NCBI GenBank assembly: GCA_937958285.1
Contig: CALFXQ010000366.1
Coordinates: forward strand, 1 to 9,027
DNA from: an uncultured Fusibacter sp.
GTDB lineage: Bacteria > Bacillota > Clostridia > Peptostreptococcales > Acidaminobacteraceae
Reading direction: 5' to 3'
DNA length: 9,027 nucleotides
This document shows positions 1 through 6,841 of the stretch, in pieces. Position numbers and translations under genes: made by a program. The notes beneath the pieces were generated by a model that was given only the letters and a program-made list of their open reading frames with translations, ran no database searches and was not told the origin of the DNA. Within the stretch, counting starts at the first letter, position 1. Every line of letters begins with the position of its first letter.

Positions 1-739
1 GCTTCTTATATTTACACGGTTAGGTAGTATGCTTATTCTTATTCCAATATTTGGCGCGAGTAATGTACCCAATCAAATTAAAGTTATATTTACAGGTATC
101 TTTTCTTTAATCATCCTGCTAACTGGACAATATACATTGGGGATTGAACTCGATCAGTTTGACACATTGGCATTGGGAATTATTTTTGAAATCATAAATG
201 GGTTATTGCTGGGATTTGTTGTAGTACTCATTATGAATGCAATTTATATTGCGGGACATTTGATTGATATGGATATGGGATTTGCCATGGTAAACGTAAT
301 AAGTGCTCAAGATGACTCGGAAATCCCGATTACAGCAAATCTTTACTATTTAATGATGATGATTCTATTTGTTGTTACGAATGCTCATCACCGGATTATC
401 GAGGCATTTATAAGATCCTTAAATATTGTGCCAATTGGTGTATTAAGATTTAGTCCGATTCATGTAAATAGTTTTGTAGACATTATAAAAGAGACATTTG
501 TCATTGGATTCCAGTTAGCACTGCCGATAATTTTGACAATTATGCTCGCAAATTTAGTCTTGGGAATGCTTTCAAAAGCAATGCCTGGTATGAATGTATT
601 TGAGTTTGGTATGCCGTTTAAGATTTTAATCGGCCTTGGTGTATTGACAGTGATTTTTCCAGTTACCGTTAAGATGCTGGGGTGGATGTTAGAACGGATG
701 TTGATGTACTTGGAGCAAATATTGCTTTTCATGAGGTAG
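1..739 (+). CDS. fliR: FliR, flagellar type III export gate membrane protein (5' partial)
   Basis: FliR forms, with FliP and FliQ, the membrane core of the flagellar type III export gate at the base of the basal body. The reading frame is open from base 2 through the left edge, and the first visible residues (LLIFTRLGS, then MLILIPIFGA) match the first FliR membrane segment, so the Met at 29 is internal. About 245 residues are visible; with a family length near 255-260, only some 10-20 N-terminal residues are missing. Several hydrophobic helices are present, plus the family landmarks GHLIDMDMGFAMVNV (middle) and PGMNVFEFGMPFKI near the C-terminus. The usual Q before MGF is D here, and the usual PQMN is PGMN. 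The gene ends 3 bases before flhB and is not fused to it. The family call is firm; the true start lies outside the window. Confidence 0.93.
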   Translation, partial: LLIFTRLGSMLILIPIFGASNVPNQIKVIFTGIFSLIILLTGQYTLGIELDQFDTLALGIIFEIINGLLLGFVVVLIMNAIYIAGHLIDMDMGFAMVNVISAQDDSEIPITANLYYLMMMILFVVTNAHHRIIEAFIRSLNIVPIGVLRFSPIHVNSFVDIIKETFVIGFQLALPIILTIMLANLVLGMLSKAMPGMNVFEFGMPFKILIGLGVLTVIFPVTVKMLGWMLERMLMYLEQILLFMR

Positions 740-742
740 CAA

Positions 743-1837
743 ATGCCTAAAATGCGTTTTAATCTTCAGTTTTTTCAGGGTGAGAAGACAGAACAAGCAA
801 CACCCAAAAAGAGAAAAGAAGCAAGAGAGAAAGGGCAAGTTGTTCAATCAAAAGATATAAACTCATCTATTGTCTTAATTGCTGTTTTTATGACGATGAA
901 TGTCGGCAAGAAATACTTTTCAGAAGAGTTAAAAGGTGCTTTTGACGCCACCTTTTCGTATTTTGAGAACACTCCAATTGAGTTGACACAAAGCGACTTA
1001 ATGACACTTAGTGCTTCTATGATTTGGATTTTCTTTAAACTTACGATTCCATTATTGCTTGTTGCAATGCTCACCGGTACTATGCTCTCATATATGCAGG
1101 TGGGCTTTCTATTTACCGTCGAACCACTTCAGTTTAAACTGAGCAAAATTAACCCTTTAAGTGGTTTAAAACGCATGTTTTCAACAAAGTCATTAGTGGA
1201 GCTTGTAAAATCAATATTTAAGGCATTAGGTATTTTATTGGTGTCGTATCTGTATGTAGTAAATCGTCAAATTGTTCTCATGGAATCGATGACTTACGAA
1301 TTACCCCAGGGGATTGCGGCCCTTTGGGATACTGCAATGGGGGTCATTGTTCGCACTGCGATTTTCTTGTTCATAGTGTCTGTGTTTGATTATGCATACA
1401 AAAAATGGGAGAACGACAAAGAACTTCGCATGTCAAAACAAGAGATTAAAGACGAGTATAAGCAAATGGAAGGCGATCCACTCATTAAATCAAAGATTAA
1501 AGAAAAGCAACGCCAAATGGCAATGAGTCGCATGATGCAAGAGGTTCCAAAAGCTGATGTCATTATTACAAATCCTTCACACTATGCGGTAGCTTTATTG
1601 TATAATAAAAATGAATCAGTCGCTCCGAAAATTGTCGCAAAAGGTAGAGATTTAATAGCACAAAACATAAAAAAAATCGCATCAGAAAACGATGTGCCTA
1701 TAGTAGAAAATAAACCACTTGCGAGGGCCCTCTATGCTGCAGTCGAAATAGGGGATTATATTCCACAAGAAATGTTTGAAGCCGTTGCAGACGTTTTAGC
1801 GTATGTTTACCAATTAAAAGGCCGGAGGATAGAATGA
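743..1837 (+). CDS. flhB: FlhB, flagellar export switch protein with autocleavage motif NPSH
   Basis: FlhB sits in the export gate and switches secretion from rod/hook to filament substrates. At 364 residues it is of normal length. The N-terminus has the Firmicutes signature LQFFQGEKTEQATPKKRKEA (residues 8-27), followed by four hydrophobic segments (about 42-55, 92-118, 158-175 and 200-218), a basic/acidic linker (221-270) and the cytoplasmic C-domain. The self-cleavage site is N277-P278-S279-H280 (bases 1571-1582), where the family consensus is NPTH; the following YAVALLYN and the downstream VPIVENKPLARALY stretch are normal. The start at 743 has GAGG at 733-736, six bases upstream and inside the end of fliR. 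A second Met at 752 is possible but lies farther from that site. The gene overlaps flhA by 4 bases (ATGA), suggesting translational coupling. Confidence 0.97.
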   Translation: MPKMRFNLQFFQGEKTEQATPKKRKEAREKGQVVQSKDINSSIVLIAVFMTMNVGKKYFSEELKGAFDATFSYFENTPIELTQSDLMTLSASMIWIFFKLTIPLLLVAMLTGTMLSYMQVGFLFTVEPLQFKLSKINPLSGLKRMFSTKSLVELVKSIFKALGILLVSYLYVVNRQIVLMESMTYELPQGIAALWDTAMGVIVRTAIFLFIVSVFDYAYKKWENDKELRMSKQEIKDEYKQMEGDPLIKSKIKEKQRQMAMSRMMQEVPKADVIITNPSHYAVALLYNKNESVAPKIVAKGRDLIAQNIKKIASENDVPIVENKPLARALYAAVEIGDYIPQEMFEAVADVLAYVYQLKGRRIE

Positions 1838-3870
1838 GAATAACTGAAATACTTGTTCCAATTCTCATCATTGGTATTGTATTGTTAATTATTATTCCAA
1901 TGCCCCCTTTGGCGGTGGATTTTTTGCTGAGTCTTAACATTTCAATTTCTCTAATGATTTTATTGATATCTATGTTTAATCAAGAACCCTTGCAGTTCTC
2001 CATCTTCCCTTCATTACTACTAGTAACTACTGTGTTTCGGTTAGGGTTAAATATTTCTACAACGCGTCTTATCTTAACTCGTGGCGATGCCGGTGATGTT
2101 GTCGCTGCATTTGGAGAATTTGTCATTCAAGGTGATCCTATTGTAGGTTTCATAATTTTTGCGATTATAGTAATTGTTCAGTTTTTGGTTATAACAAAAG
2201 GTTCAGAACGCGTATCCGAAGTTGCTGCACGATTTACGCTAGATGCTATGCCTGGCAAGCAAATGGCCATTGATGCAGACTTAAATTCTGGAATCATTAC
2301 TGAGACTGATGCCCGAATCAGAAGACTCAAAGTACAACGTGAATCAGACTTTTATGGCGCAATGGATGGTGCGAGTAAGTTTGTTAAGGGTGATGCAGTT
2401 GCCGGAATCATAATCACTATCATTAATATTTTGGCTGGTTTTATCATTGGTGCACTCCGCCTTAACCTTACACTCCTTGAGTCACTTGAGCGGTTCACCT
2501 TATTGACTGTTGGTGATGGTTTAGTGAGCCAGATTCCGGCACTTATGATTTCCGTAGGTACGGGTATCGTCGTAACGCGGGCGGCATCAGAGTCGAGTTT
2601 GGCGAATGATCTTTTAAAACAGCTGTTCAGTGCACCTGTTGTAATGTATCTCGTCTCCGGTGTACTTGTGTCATTAGCATTGACGCCACTTCCAAAACTA
2701 CCATTGCTTTTCCTTGCTTTGATGTTCTTTTACTTTGCACAAAACGTTTCAAGCAAAGACAAAAAAGCCAGTGAAACAACTGAAAGTGAAGACTTGACAA
2801 GTGCTTCTGAAACAGAAGATATTAGACGTCCAGAAAATATAATTCCTTTACTTCAAGTAGATCCGATAGAGCTAGAGTTTGGTTATGGAATTATTCCACT
2901 TGCAGATCCTAACCAAGGCGGTGATTTGTTTGATCGGTTAGTCATGATTAGACGTCAAATAGCTCTCGAATTTGGTATTATTGTTCCTATGATTCGCCTT
3001 AGGGACAACATTCAACTTGAGCCCAATCAGTATAATGTAAAAATAAAAGGGGCAAGTGTTGCCTCTGGTGCAATCGTTTTTGACCATTTTTTAGCGATGA
3101 GCCCTGGCAACGTAGAAGGGGAAATTGACGGAATCAATACAGTAGAACCTGCATTTGGATTGCCAGCTAAATGGATACGCTCAGATGAAAGAGAGCGTGC
3201 AGAAATCTTAGGTTACACCGTTGTAGATCCTTCATCAATTATATCTACACATTTAACAGAAATCATCAAGCGACATGCACATGAACTTATTACAAGGCAA
3301 GATGTCAAACAGCTAATAGACAACGTAAGAGAGAATCATGAAACACTAGTTATGGAACTTATACCGGCTCAGTTGTCTATTGGAGATGTTCAAAAGGTAC
3401 TGTCAAACCTTCTAAGGGAATTTGTCTCAATTAGGGATTTGGTGAGCATTCTTGAAACCTTAGCAGATTATGCGAGGGTAACAAGAGACACAAATGTGTT
3501 GACCGAATATGTTAGACAGTACTTAAAGCGTCAGATTAGTGCTATGTATATGCCGAGTAAAAGAGCAAAAGTGGTTACTCTAGATCAAAATGTAGAAGAA
3601 GTCTTAATGGGCTCTATTAAACATGGTGAAAACGGTACTTACTTATCTTTGGATCCTAGAACGAGTAGCGGAATAATCAATAGTTTAGCTGCACAATTGC
3701 AGAACTTGCTGACCATGGGGGAACAACCAATTGTAGTTACAGCACCTATTGTAAGATTTTACTTTAAACAAATGACAGAAGCTACAATCCCAGATCTCAT
3801 TGTGCTATCGTATAATGAGATAGAGGGTGATATAGATTTACAATCGGTCGGGATGGTGAGTATCGCGTGA
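1834..3870 (+). CDS. flhA: FlhA, flagellar export gate protein (FHIPEP family)
   Basis: FlhA is the large export-gate subunit: its membrane part couples proton motive force to export, and its cytoplasmic ring docks chaperone-substrate complexes. Its 678 residues are the usual length. Residues 1-303 hold about eight hydrophobic segments (near 6-25, 27-47, 57-70, 101-120, 188-208, 231-247, 267-283 and 286-303). Family blocks include FRLGLNISTTRLILTRGDAG (68-87), the segment ending DAMPGKQMAIDADL (137-150), and MDGASKFVKGDAVAG (177-191); D187 appears to match the functionally important Asp208 of Salmonella FlhA. A Ser/Glu/Thr-rich linker (about 304-335) leads to the cytoplasmic domain (336-678). 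The start has GGAGG at 1824-1828, five bases upstream. The stop overlaps the GTG start of flhF by 4 bases. All blocks look intact. Confidence 0.98.
   Translation: MRITEILVPILIIGIVLLIIIPMPPLAVDFLLSLNISISLMILLISMFNQEPLQFSIFPSLLLVTTVFRLGLNISTTRLILTRGDAGDVVAAFGEFVIQGDPIVGFIIFAIIVIVQFLVITKGSERVSEVAARFTLDAMPGKQMAIDADLNSGIITETDARIRRLKVQRESDFYGAMDGASKFVKGDAVAGIIITIINILAGFIIGALRLNLTLLESLERFTLLTVGDGLVSQIPALMISVGTGIVVTRAASESSLANDLLKQLFSAPVVMYLVSGVLVSLALTPLPKLPLLFLALMFFYFAQNVSSKDKKASETTESEDLTSASETEDIRRPENIIPLLQVDPIELEFGYGIIPLADPNQGGDLFDRLVMIRRQIALEFGIIVPMIRLRDNIQLEPNQYNVKIKGASVASGAIVFDHFLAMSPGNVEGEIDGINTVEPAFGLPAKWIRSDERERAEILGYTVVDPSSIISTHLTEIIKRHAHELITRQDVKQLIDNVRENHETLVMELIPAQLSIGDVQKVLSNLLREFVSIRDLVSILETLADYARVTRDTNVLTEYVRQYLKRQISAMYMPSKRAKVVTLDQNVEEVLMGSIKHGENGTYLSLDPRTSSGIINSLAAQLQNLLTMGEQPIVVTAPIVRFYFKQMTEATIPDLIVLSYNEIEGDIDLQSVGMVSIA
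3855..3860 (+). promoter_or_regulatory. Ribosome binding site supporting the GTG start of flhF
   Basis: GGTGAG lies six bases before the GTG at 3867, inside the last codons of flhA. It supports GTG 3867 over the second GTG at 3873. Starting at 3867 also lets MNVKRYLAKDEQEAM line up without a gap with the Bacillus FlhF N-terminus as I recall it. Confidence 0.6.
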
Positions 3871-5213
3871 ATGTGAAAAGATATTTAGCAAAAGATGAAC
3901 AAGAAGCTATGCAAAAAATTCGCTACGAATTAGGTAGAGATGCAGTTATATTGCATACGAGAAAAATCAGACAAAAAGGTATCAAAGGATGGTTTGCAAA
4001 GCCTTTAGTCGAGGTAGTCGCAGCTATTGATACTTCAGAAAGGCAAATGAGCAGTAAAAGCTCAAATAAAGGTGCAAATGTCCAGTATCAGGCGAATCAT
4101 GTTTCTGCTCATAGTGATTATCTCAGAGAAGCAACTCAAGCGCTGTTAATGGAACGAGCAAAAGAGTTGGAAAAGTCTAGAGAGCTAGAGCAAGACAAAG
4201 CAAAGCCCAACATTGTCGATGATATTGAAAAAGTAAATTTTCAGTCTGAATTAGAAGTGATAAAGCGCCAAATTTCTGCTCTTGCCGAGATGATGAAAAC
4301 CTTTTCAAATGCAAATCTCGTAAAGGAAGTTGATCCTACCGAAACTCCTGAGAGCACAATTAGCAACCAAATCAATGGATACAATTCGCTTACTAACGAA
4401 AGTGATTTACTAGCAAAGAATGAGACTACTGTCGAGCAAAAGCAAATACAAGATCTTAAAGCACAATTGTTTAAACAACGCATTAGTGAAAATGGTATAG
4501 AAAAAATTCTAGCGATAGTTAAAAGACAAGCGATGACTGAGCAAACAAGCCAAGGTTTTTTGAATGTTACAAAAACCGTCATTAGAGAATTAATAGGTAT
4601 GCCATATAGAATTGAGAGAAAAGATGTTGGCCCACAGGTGTACTTTTTTGTTGGCCCTACAGGTGTCGGTAAAACCACAACACTTGCAAAAATCGCAGCA
4701 AAGCTATCATTAATCGAAGGAAAAAAGATTGGCCTTATTACATCAGACACCTATAGGATATCTGCTGTTGATCAGCTCAAGACTTATAGTGAAATCTTAA
4801 ATGTGCCTTTAGAGGTCATTTACGAAGCAGATGAAATTGATAGTGTGCTCAATAAGTACAGTGACAAAGATTTTGTTCTTGTAGATACTGCAGGAAGAAA
4901 TCACAAGAGTCCCGAGCTAAAGGCAGATTTGAGTGAATTGCTAAAACATACTTCAGGTGCTGAAGTATTCTTGGTCATTAGCCTCACGACGAGTCCTGAT
5001 GATATCGAAAGTATAATTGCTTCTTACGATTTTATTGAAAAGTACGAGCTCATCTTAACAAAACTCGACGAAGCAGCTTCGTATGGGTCAATTTTTAATA
5101 CTAAATTATCTACAAATCAACCTATAGCATTTATCACAAACGGACAAAGTGTTCCAGATGATATTATTATTGCAGATCCCGAAAAGATTGCTGCATTATT
5201 ATTAGGTGATTGA
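3867..5213 (+). CDS. flhF: FlhF, SRP-type GTPase for flagellar placement
   Basis: FlhF is the third SRP-family GTPase (with Ffh and FtsY). It marks the membrane site where the basal body is assembled and is switched off by FlhG. The 448-residue protein has the three usual parts: an N-terminal B domain (1-55, with ELGRDAVILHTRKI), a long low-complexity charged linker (about 56-205), and the NG GTPase domain. Nucleotide motifs are all present: P-loop GPTGVGKTT (263-271), SDTYRISAVDQLKTYSEIL (293-311), DTAGR (340-344), TKLD (398-401) and FITNGQSVPDD (423-433). It is slightly longer than the roughly 370 residues of the B. subtilis protein, and the extra length is in the linker. Translation starts at GTG, overlapping the flhA stop (GTGA). 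flhG follows after one base, as expected for an interacting pair. The family call is firm. Confidence 0.97.
   Translation: MNVKRYLAKDEQEAMQKIRYELGRDAVILHTRKIRQKGIKGWFAKPLVEVVAAIDTSERQMSSKSSNKGANVQYQANHVSAHSDYLREATQALLMERAKELEKSRELEQDKAKPNIVDDIEKVNFQSELEVIKRQISALAEMMKTFSNANLVKEVDPTETPESTISNQINGYNSLTNESDLLAKNETTVEQKQIQDLKAQLFKQRISENGIEKILAIVKRQAMTEQTSQGFLNVTKTVIRELIGMPYRIERKDVGPQVYFFVGPTGVGKTTTLAKIAAKLSLIEGKKIGLITSDTYRISAVDQLKTYSEILNVPLEVIYEADEIDSVLNKYSDKDFVLVDTAGRNHKSPELKADLSELLKHTSGAEVFLVISLTTSPDDIESIIASYDFIEKYELILTKLDEAASYGSIFNTKLSTNQPIAFITNGQSVPDDIIIADPEKIAALLLGD
5204..5209 (+). promoter_or_regulatory. Ribosome binding site that fixes the flhG start at ATG 5215
   Basis: AGGTGA lies five bases before the ATG at 5215 and within the last codons of flhF. 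An in-frame GTG at 5206 would extend the protein by three residues, but it sits inside this site and has no site of its own, so 5215 is preferred. Confidence 0.7.
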
Positions 5214-5214
5214 A

Positions 5215-6102
5215 ATGAAAGATCAAGCGACGCGACTACGCGAATTGATGTTAGCGACAAAAGGTAAAAAAAACAATGACCAAAGCATTGTGCAACCTCA
5301 TTCAGATGCAAGGGTCATAGCTATTTCGAGTGGAAAAGGCGGCGTTGGCAAAACCAATATCACGGTGAACTTGGGCCTTTCACTTGCAAAAGGTGGTAAG
5401 AAGGTTGTAATTATAGATGCAGATCTTGGCCTCTCAAACGTAGATGTGGTTTTGGGAATCGTTCCGAAATTCAACTTGTTCCATTTAATTCATCATCAGA
5501 AAACACTTGAAGAGATAATGGTTGAAGGTCCCTATGGCTTACGCGTCATCTCTGGTGGCTCAGGAGTCATGGATCTTGTGAACTTGTCAGAAGATGATTT
5601 ACTAAGACTTTTGCTTACTTTTGAGTCATTAAATGCATTTGCTGATTATATTTTAATCGATACTGGCGCGGGTATTAACAAGTCAGTACTCTCTTTTATT
5701 GATGCAGCAAACGAAGTAATCATGATTATTTCGCCAGATCCAACGAGTATCACTGATGCATATGCTGTAATAAAGAATATAGGTAACAGTGAGAAGCTAA
5801 TACGAGTGATTATAAATAAGGCTGAGTCTCATAAAGAAGGTTATGATGTGTTTCATAAGATAAACAGTGCCACTAAGCGCTTTTTAAATGTGGAACTTGA
5901 AAGCCTTGGAATGCTCCTAGAAGATCCAAATGTAAAACGCGCAGTAAAGACTCAAAAGCCATTTATTATTCACTACCCTCATTCTATTGCCTCTAAAGGA
6001 ATCGATTTGATTGCCTATAATCTTTTGAATAACTCAAGTTATGTTAAGGAGATGAGTCAATTTAATGTTTTTATGCAAAAATTATTGAGTTCCATTCAGT
6101 AG
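5215..6102 (+). CDS. flhG: FlhG (YlxH), MinD-like ATPase controlling flagellar number
   Basis: FlhG is a ParA/MinD-type ATPase that stimulates FlhF GTP hydrolysis and limits or patterns flagellar assembly. From ATG 5215 it is 295 residues, typical for the family. The N-terminus carries DQATRLR (residues 3-9), fitting the DQAxxLR element of Bacillus FlhG that activates FlhF. The deviant Walker A motif is SGKGGVGKT (39-47), followed by the switch-type segment IDADLGLSNVD (67-77), DTGAGI (149-154) and NKAES (201-205). The tail FNVFMQKLLSSI (283-294) could form a MinD-like amphipathic membrane-targeting helix; this is inferred from its pattern. Bases 5266-5273 are eight consecutive A in the codons for K-K-N, upstream of Walker A. 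The gene follows flhF after one base, consistent with the known FlhF-FlhG complex. Confidence 0.96.
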   Translation: MKDQATRLRELMLATKGKKNNDQSIVQPHSDARVIAISSGKGGVGKTNITVNLGLSLAKGGKKVVIIDADLGLSNVDVVLGIVPKFNLFHLIHHQKTLEEIMVEGPYGLRVISGGSGVMDLVNLSEDDLLRLLLTFESLNAFADYILIDTGAGINKSVLSFIDAANEVIMIISPDPTSITDAYAVIKNIGNSEKLIRVIINKAESHKEGYDVFHKINSATKRFLNVELESLGMLLEDPNVKRAVKTQKPFIIHYPHSIASKGIDLIAYNLLNNSSYVKEMSQFNVFMQKLLSSIQ

Positions 6103-6118
6103 TTTAGCATGTAATTAT

Positions 6119-6124
6119 GGAGGG
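6119..6124 (+). promoter_or_regulatory. Strong ribosome binding site of the PilZ gene in the longest intergenic gap
   Basis: GGAGGG precedes the ATG at 6128 by three bases (four counting from the GGAGG core). It lies in the 25-base gap 6103-6127, the longest between genes in this window. The PilZ gene therefore has its own strong site rather than a stop/start overlap. The gap is too short to hold a whole promoter, and no convincing -35/-10 pair was seen around it. Confidence 0.6.
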
Positions 6125-6127
6125 TTC

Positions 6128-6841
6128 ATGTCAGATGATTTCGTTCAGTTACTAGTACCTGGAGAGTCTTTATTAATTCAAGTACCACTAGAGCAATCTA
6201 AGGAACTCGTGAAAACTGAAATACTTGAGGTTTTCAGTAGTCATAAATTTATCGTTTCTTGCCCAATTGTGAATGGTAGATTATTTTTAGCATCTCCTGG
6301 TGAGCGGTATCAAATGATTCATATCAATTCTGAAAGTGGTGTTTTTGCATTTATTGGACTTATTGTAAGTCGAGATAAATCTGATTCAATAACGAGACTC
6401 CACATTTTGAGAGTTAGCGATGTAAAAAAAGAGCAAAGAAGAGAATTTTTTAGATTATCGCTAGTTGAACAGGGCAGTTTAATGATTTCATGTGGAGAAG
6501 GTGAAGAAGTCTTTATTCACAATGGAGAGAAAATCACTAAGATTGTGCCCCTTTTTCAATATTTGGACGTTCTTGTTAAAGATATAAGCGCGGGTGGTGT
6601 AAGAGTAATTTCGAAGCTGCCCTATGAGATTGGTTTCAAACTTGCCGTTCAGTTTGAATTAGAGCATACTAAGTATAAAATTGAAGGTGAAATTGTTCGA
6701 TGTTTTCTAATAGATGATGTGGTTAAACGGTATGATTTGGGTATAAAGTTTATAAATATTGAGAAACACCTTCAACATAAGCTTGTAGGGGTTATCTTTG
6801 AAAAACAGCGCAAACTTCTAAAAAAAGGACTGGGCTCATGA
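6128..6841 (+). CDS. YcgR-like PilZ domain protein, predicted c-di-GMP-responsive flagellar brake
   Basis: PilZ proteins of the YcgR (E. coli) and YpfA/MotI/DgrA (B. subtilis) type bind cyclic di-GMP and slow or stop the flagellar motor. This 237-residue protein has the two-part build. An N-terminal YcgR-N-like beta domain (about 1-97) starts with LLVPGESLLIQVP. A C-terminal PilZ domain (about 100-230) has both c-di-GMP-binding motifs: R105-E-F-F-R109 (RxxxR, bases 6440-6454) and D152-I-S-A-G-G157 (DxSxxG, bases 6581-6598). The 42 residues between them look longer than in E. coli YcgR, suggesting an extra loop around residues 122-145. No signal peptide or membrane segment is seen, so it should be cytosolic. 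Lying between flhG and cheB, and overlapping cheB by 4 bases (ATGA), it is likely co-expressed with the motility genes. Ligand binding is inferred from motifs; braking is inferred from family and context. Confidence 0.9.
   Translation: MSDDFVQLLVPGESLLIQVPLEQSKELVKTEILEVFSSHKFIVSCPIVNGRLFLASPGERYQMIHINSESGVFAFIGLIVSRDKSDSITRLHILRVSDVKKEQRREFFRLSLVEQGSLMISCGEGEEVFIHNGEKITKIVPLFQYLDVLVKDISAGGVRVISKLPYEIGFKLAVQFELEHTKYKIEGEIVRCFLIDDVVKRYDLGIKFINIEKHLQHKLVGVIFEKQRKLLKKGLGS

Noticed and set aside
29..31. Met codon at 29 as the fliR start
   Set aside because: The frame is open upstream to base 2 and encodes the conserved FliR first-helix sequence (LLIFTRLGS), and there is no ribosome binding site before 29. 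The gene is cut by the window edge.
460..732. Minus-strand open frame opposite fliR, and similar ones at 844-1074, 1698-1940, 5117-5311, 6963-7268, 7617-7904 and 7901-8152
   Set aside because: All are antisense to well-supported genes, short, without recognisable motifs, and several are simply complements of conserved plus-strand blocks.
4241..4750. 169-codon open frame on the minus strand
   Set aside because: It lies wholly inside flhF, antisense to the linker and P-loop region. Its translation resembles no family I know, while the plus-strand protein has full GTPase motifs.
5206..5208. GTG at 5206 as the flhG start
   Set aside because: It falls inside the AGGTGA site that serves ATG 5215 and would add only three residues with no family match.
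6103..6127. A promoter or terminator in the gap before the PilZ gene
   Set aside because: The gap is 25 bases with no hairpin plus T-run and no convincing -35/-10 or sigma-28-type pair. Only a ribosome binding site is supported.
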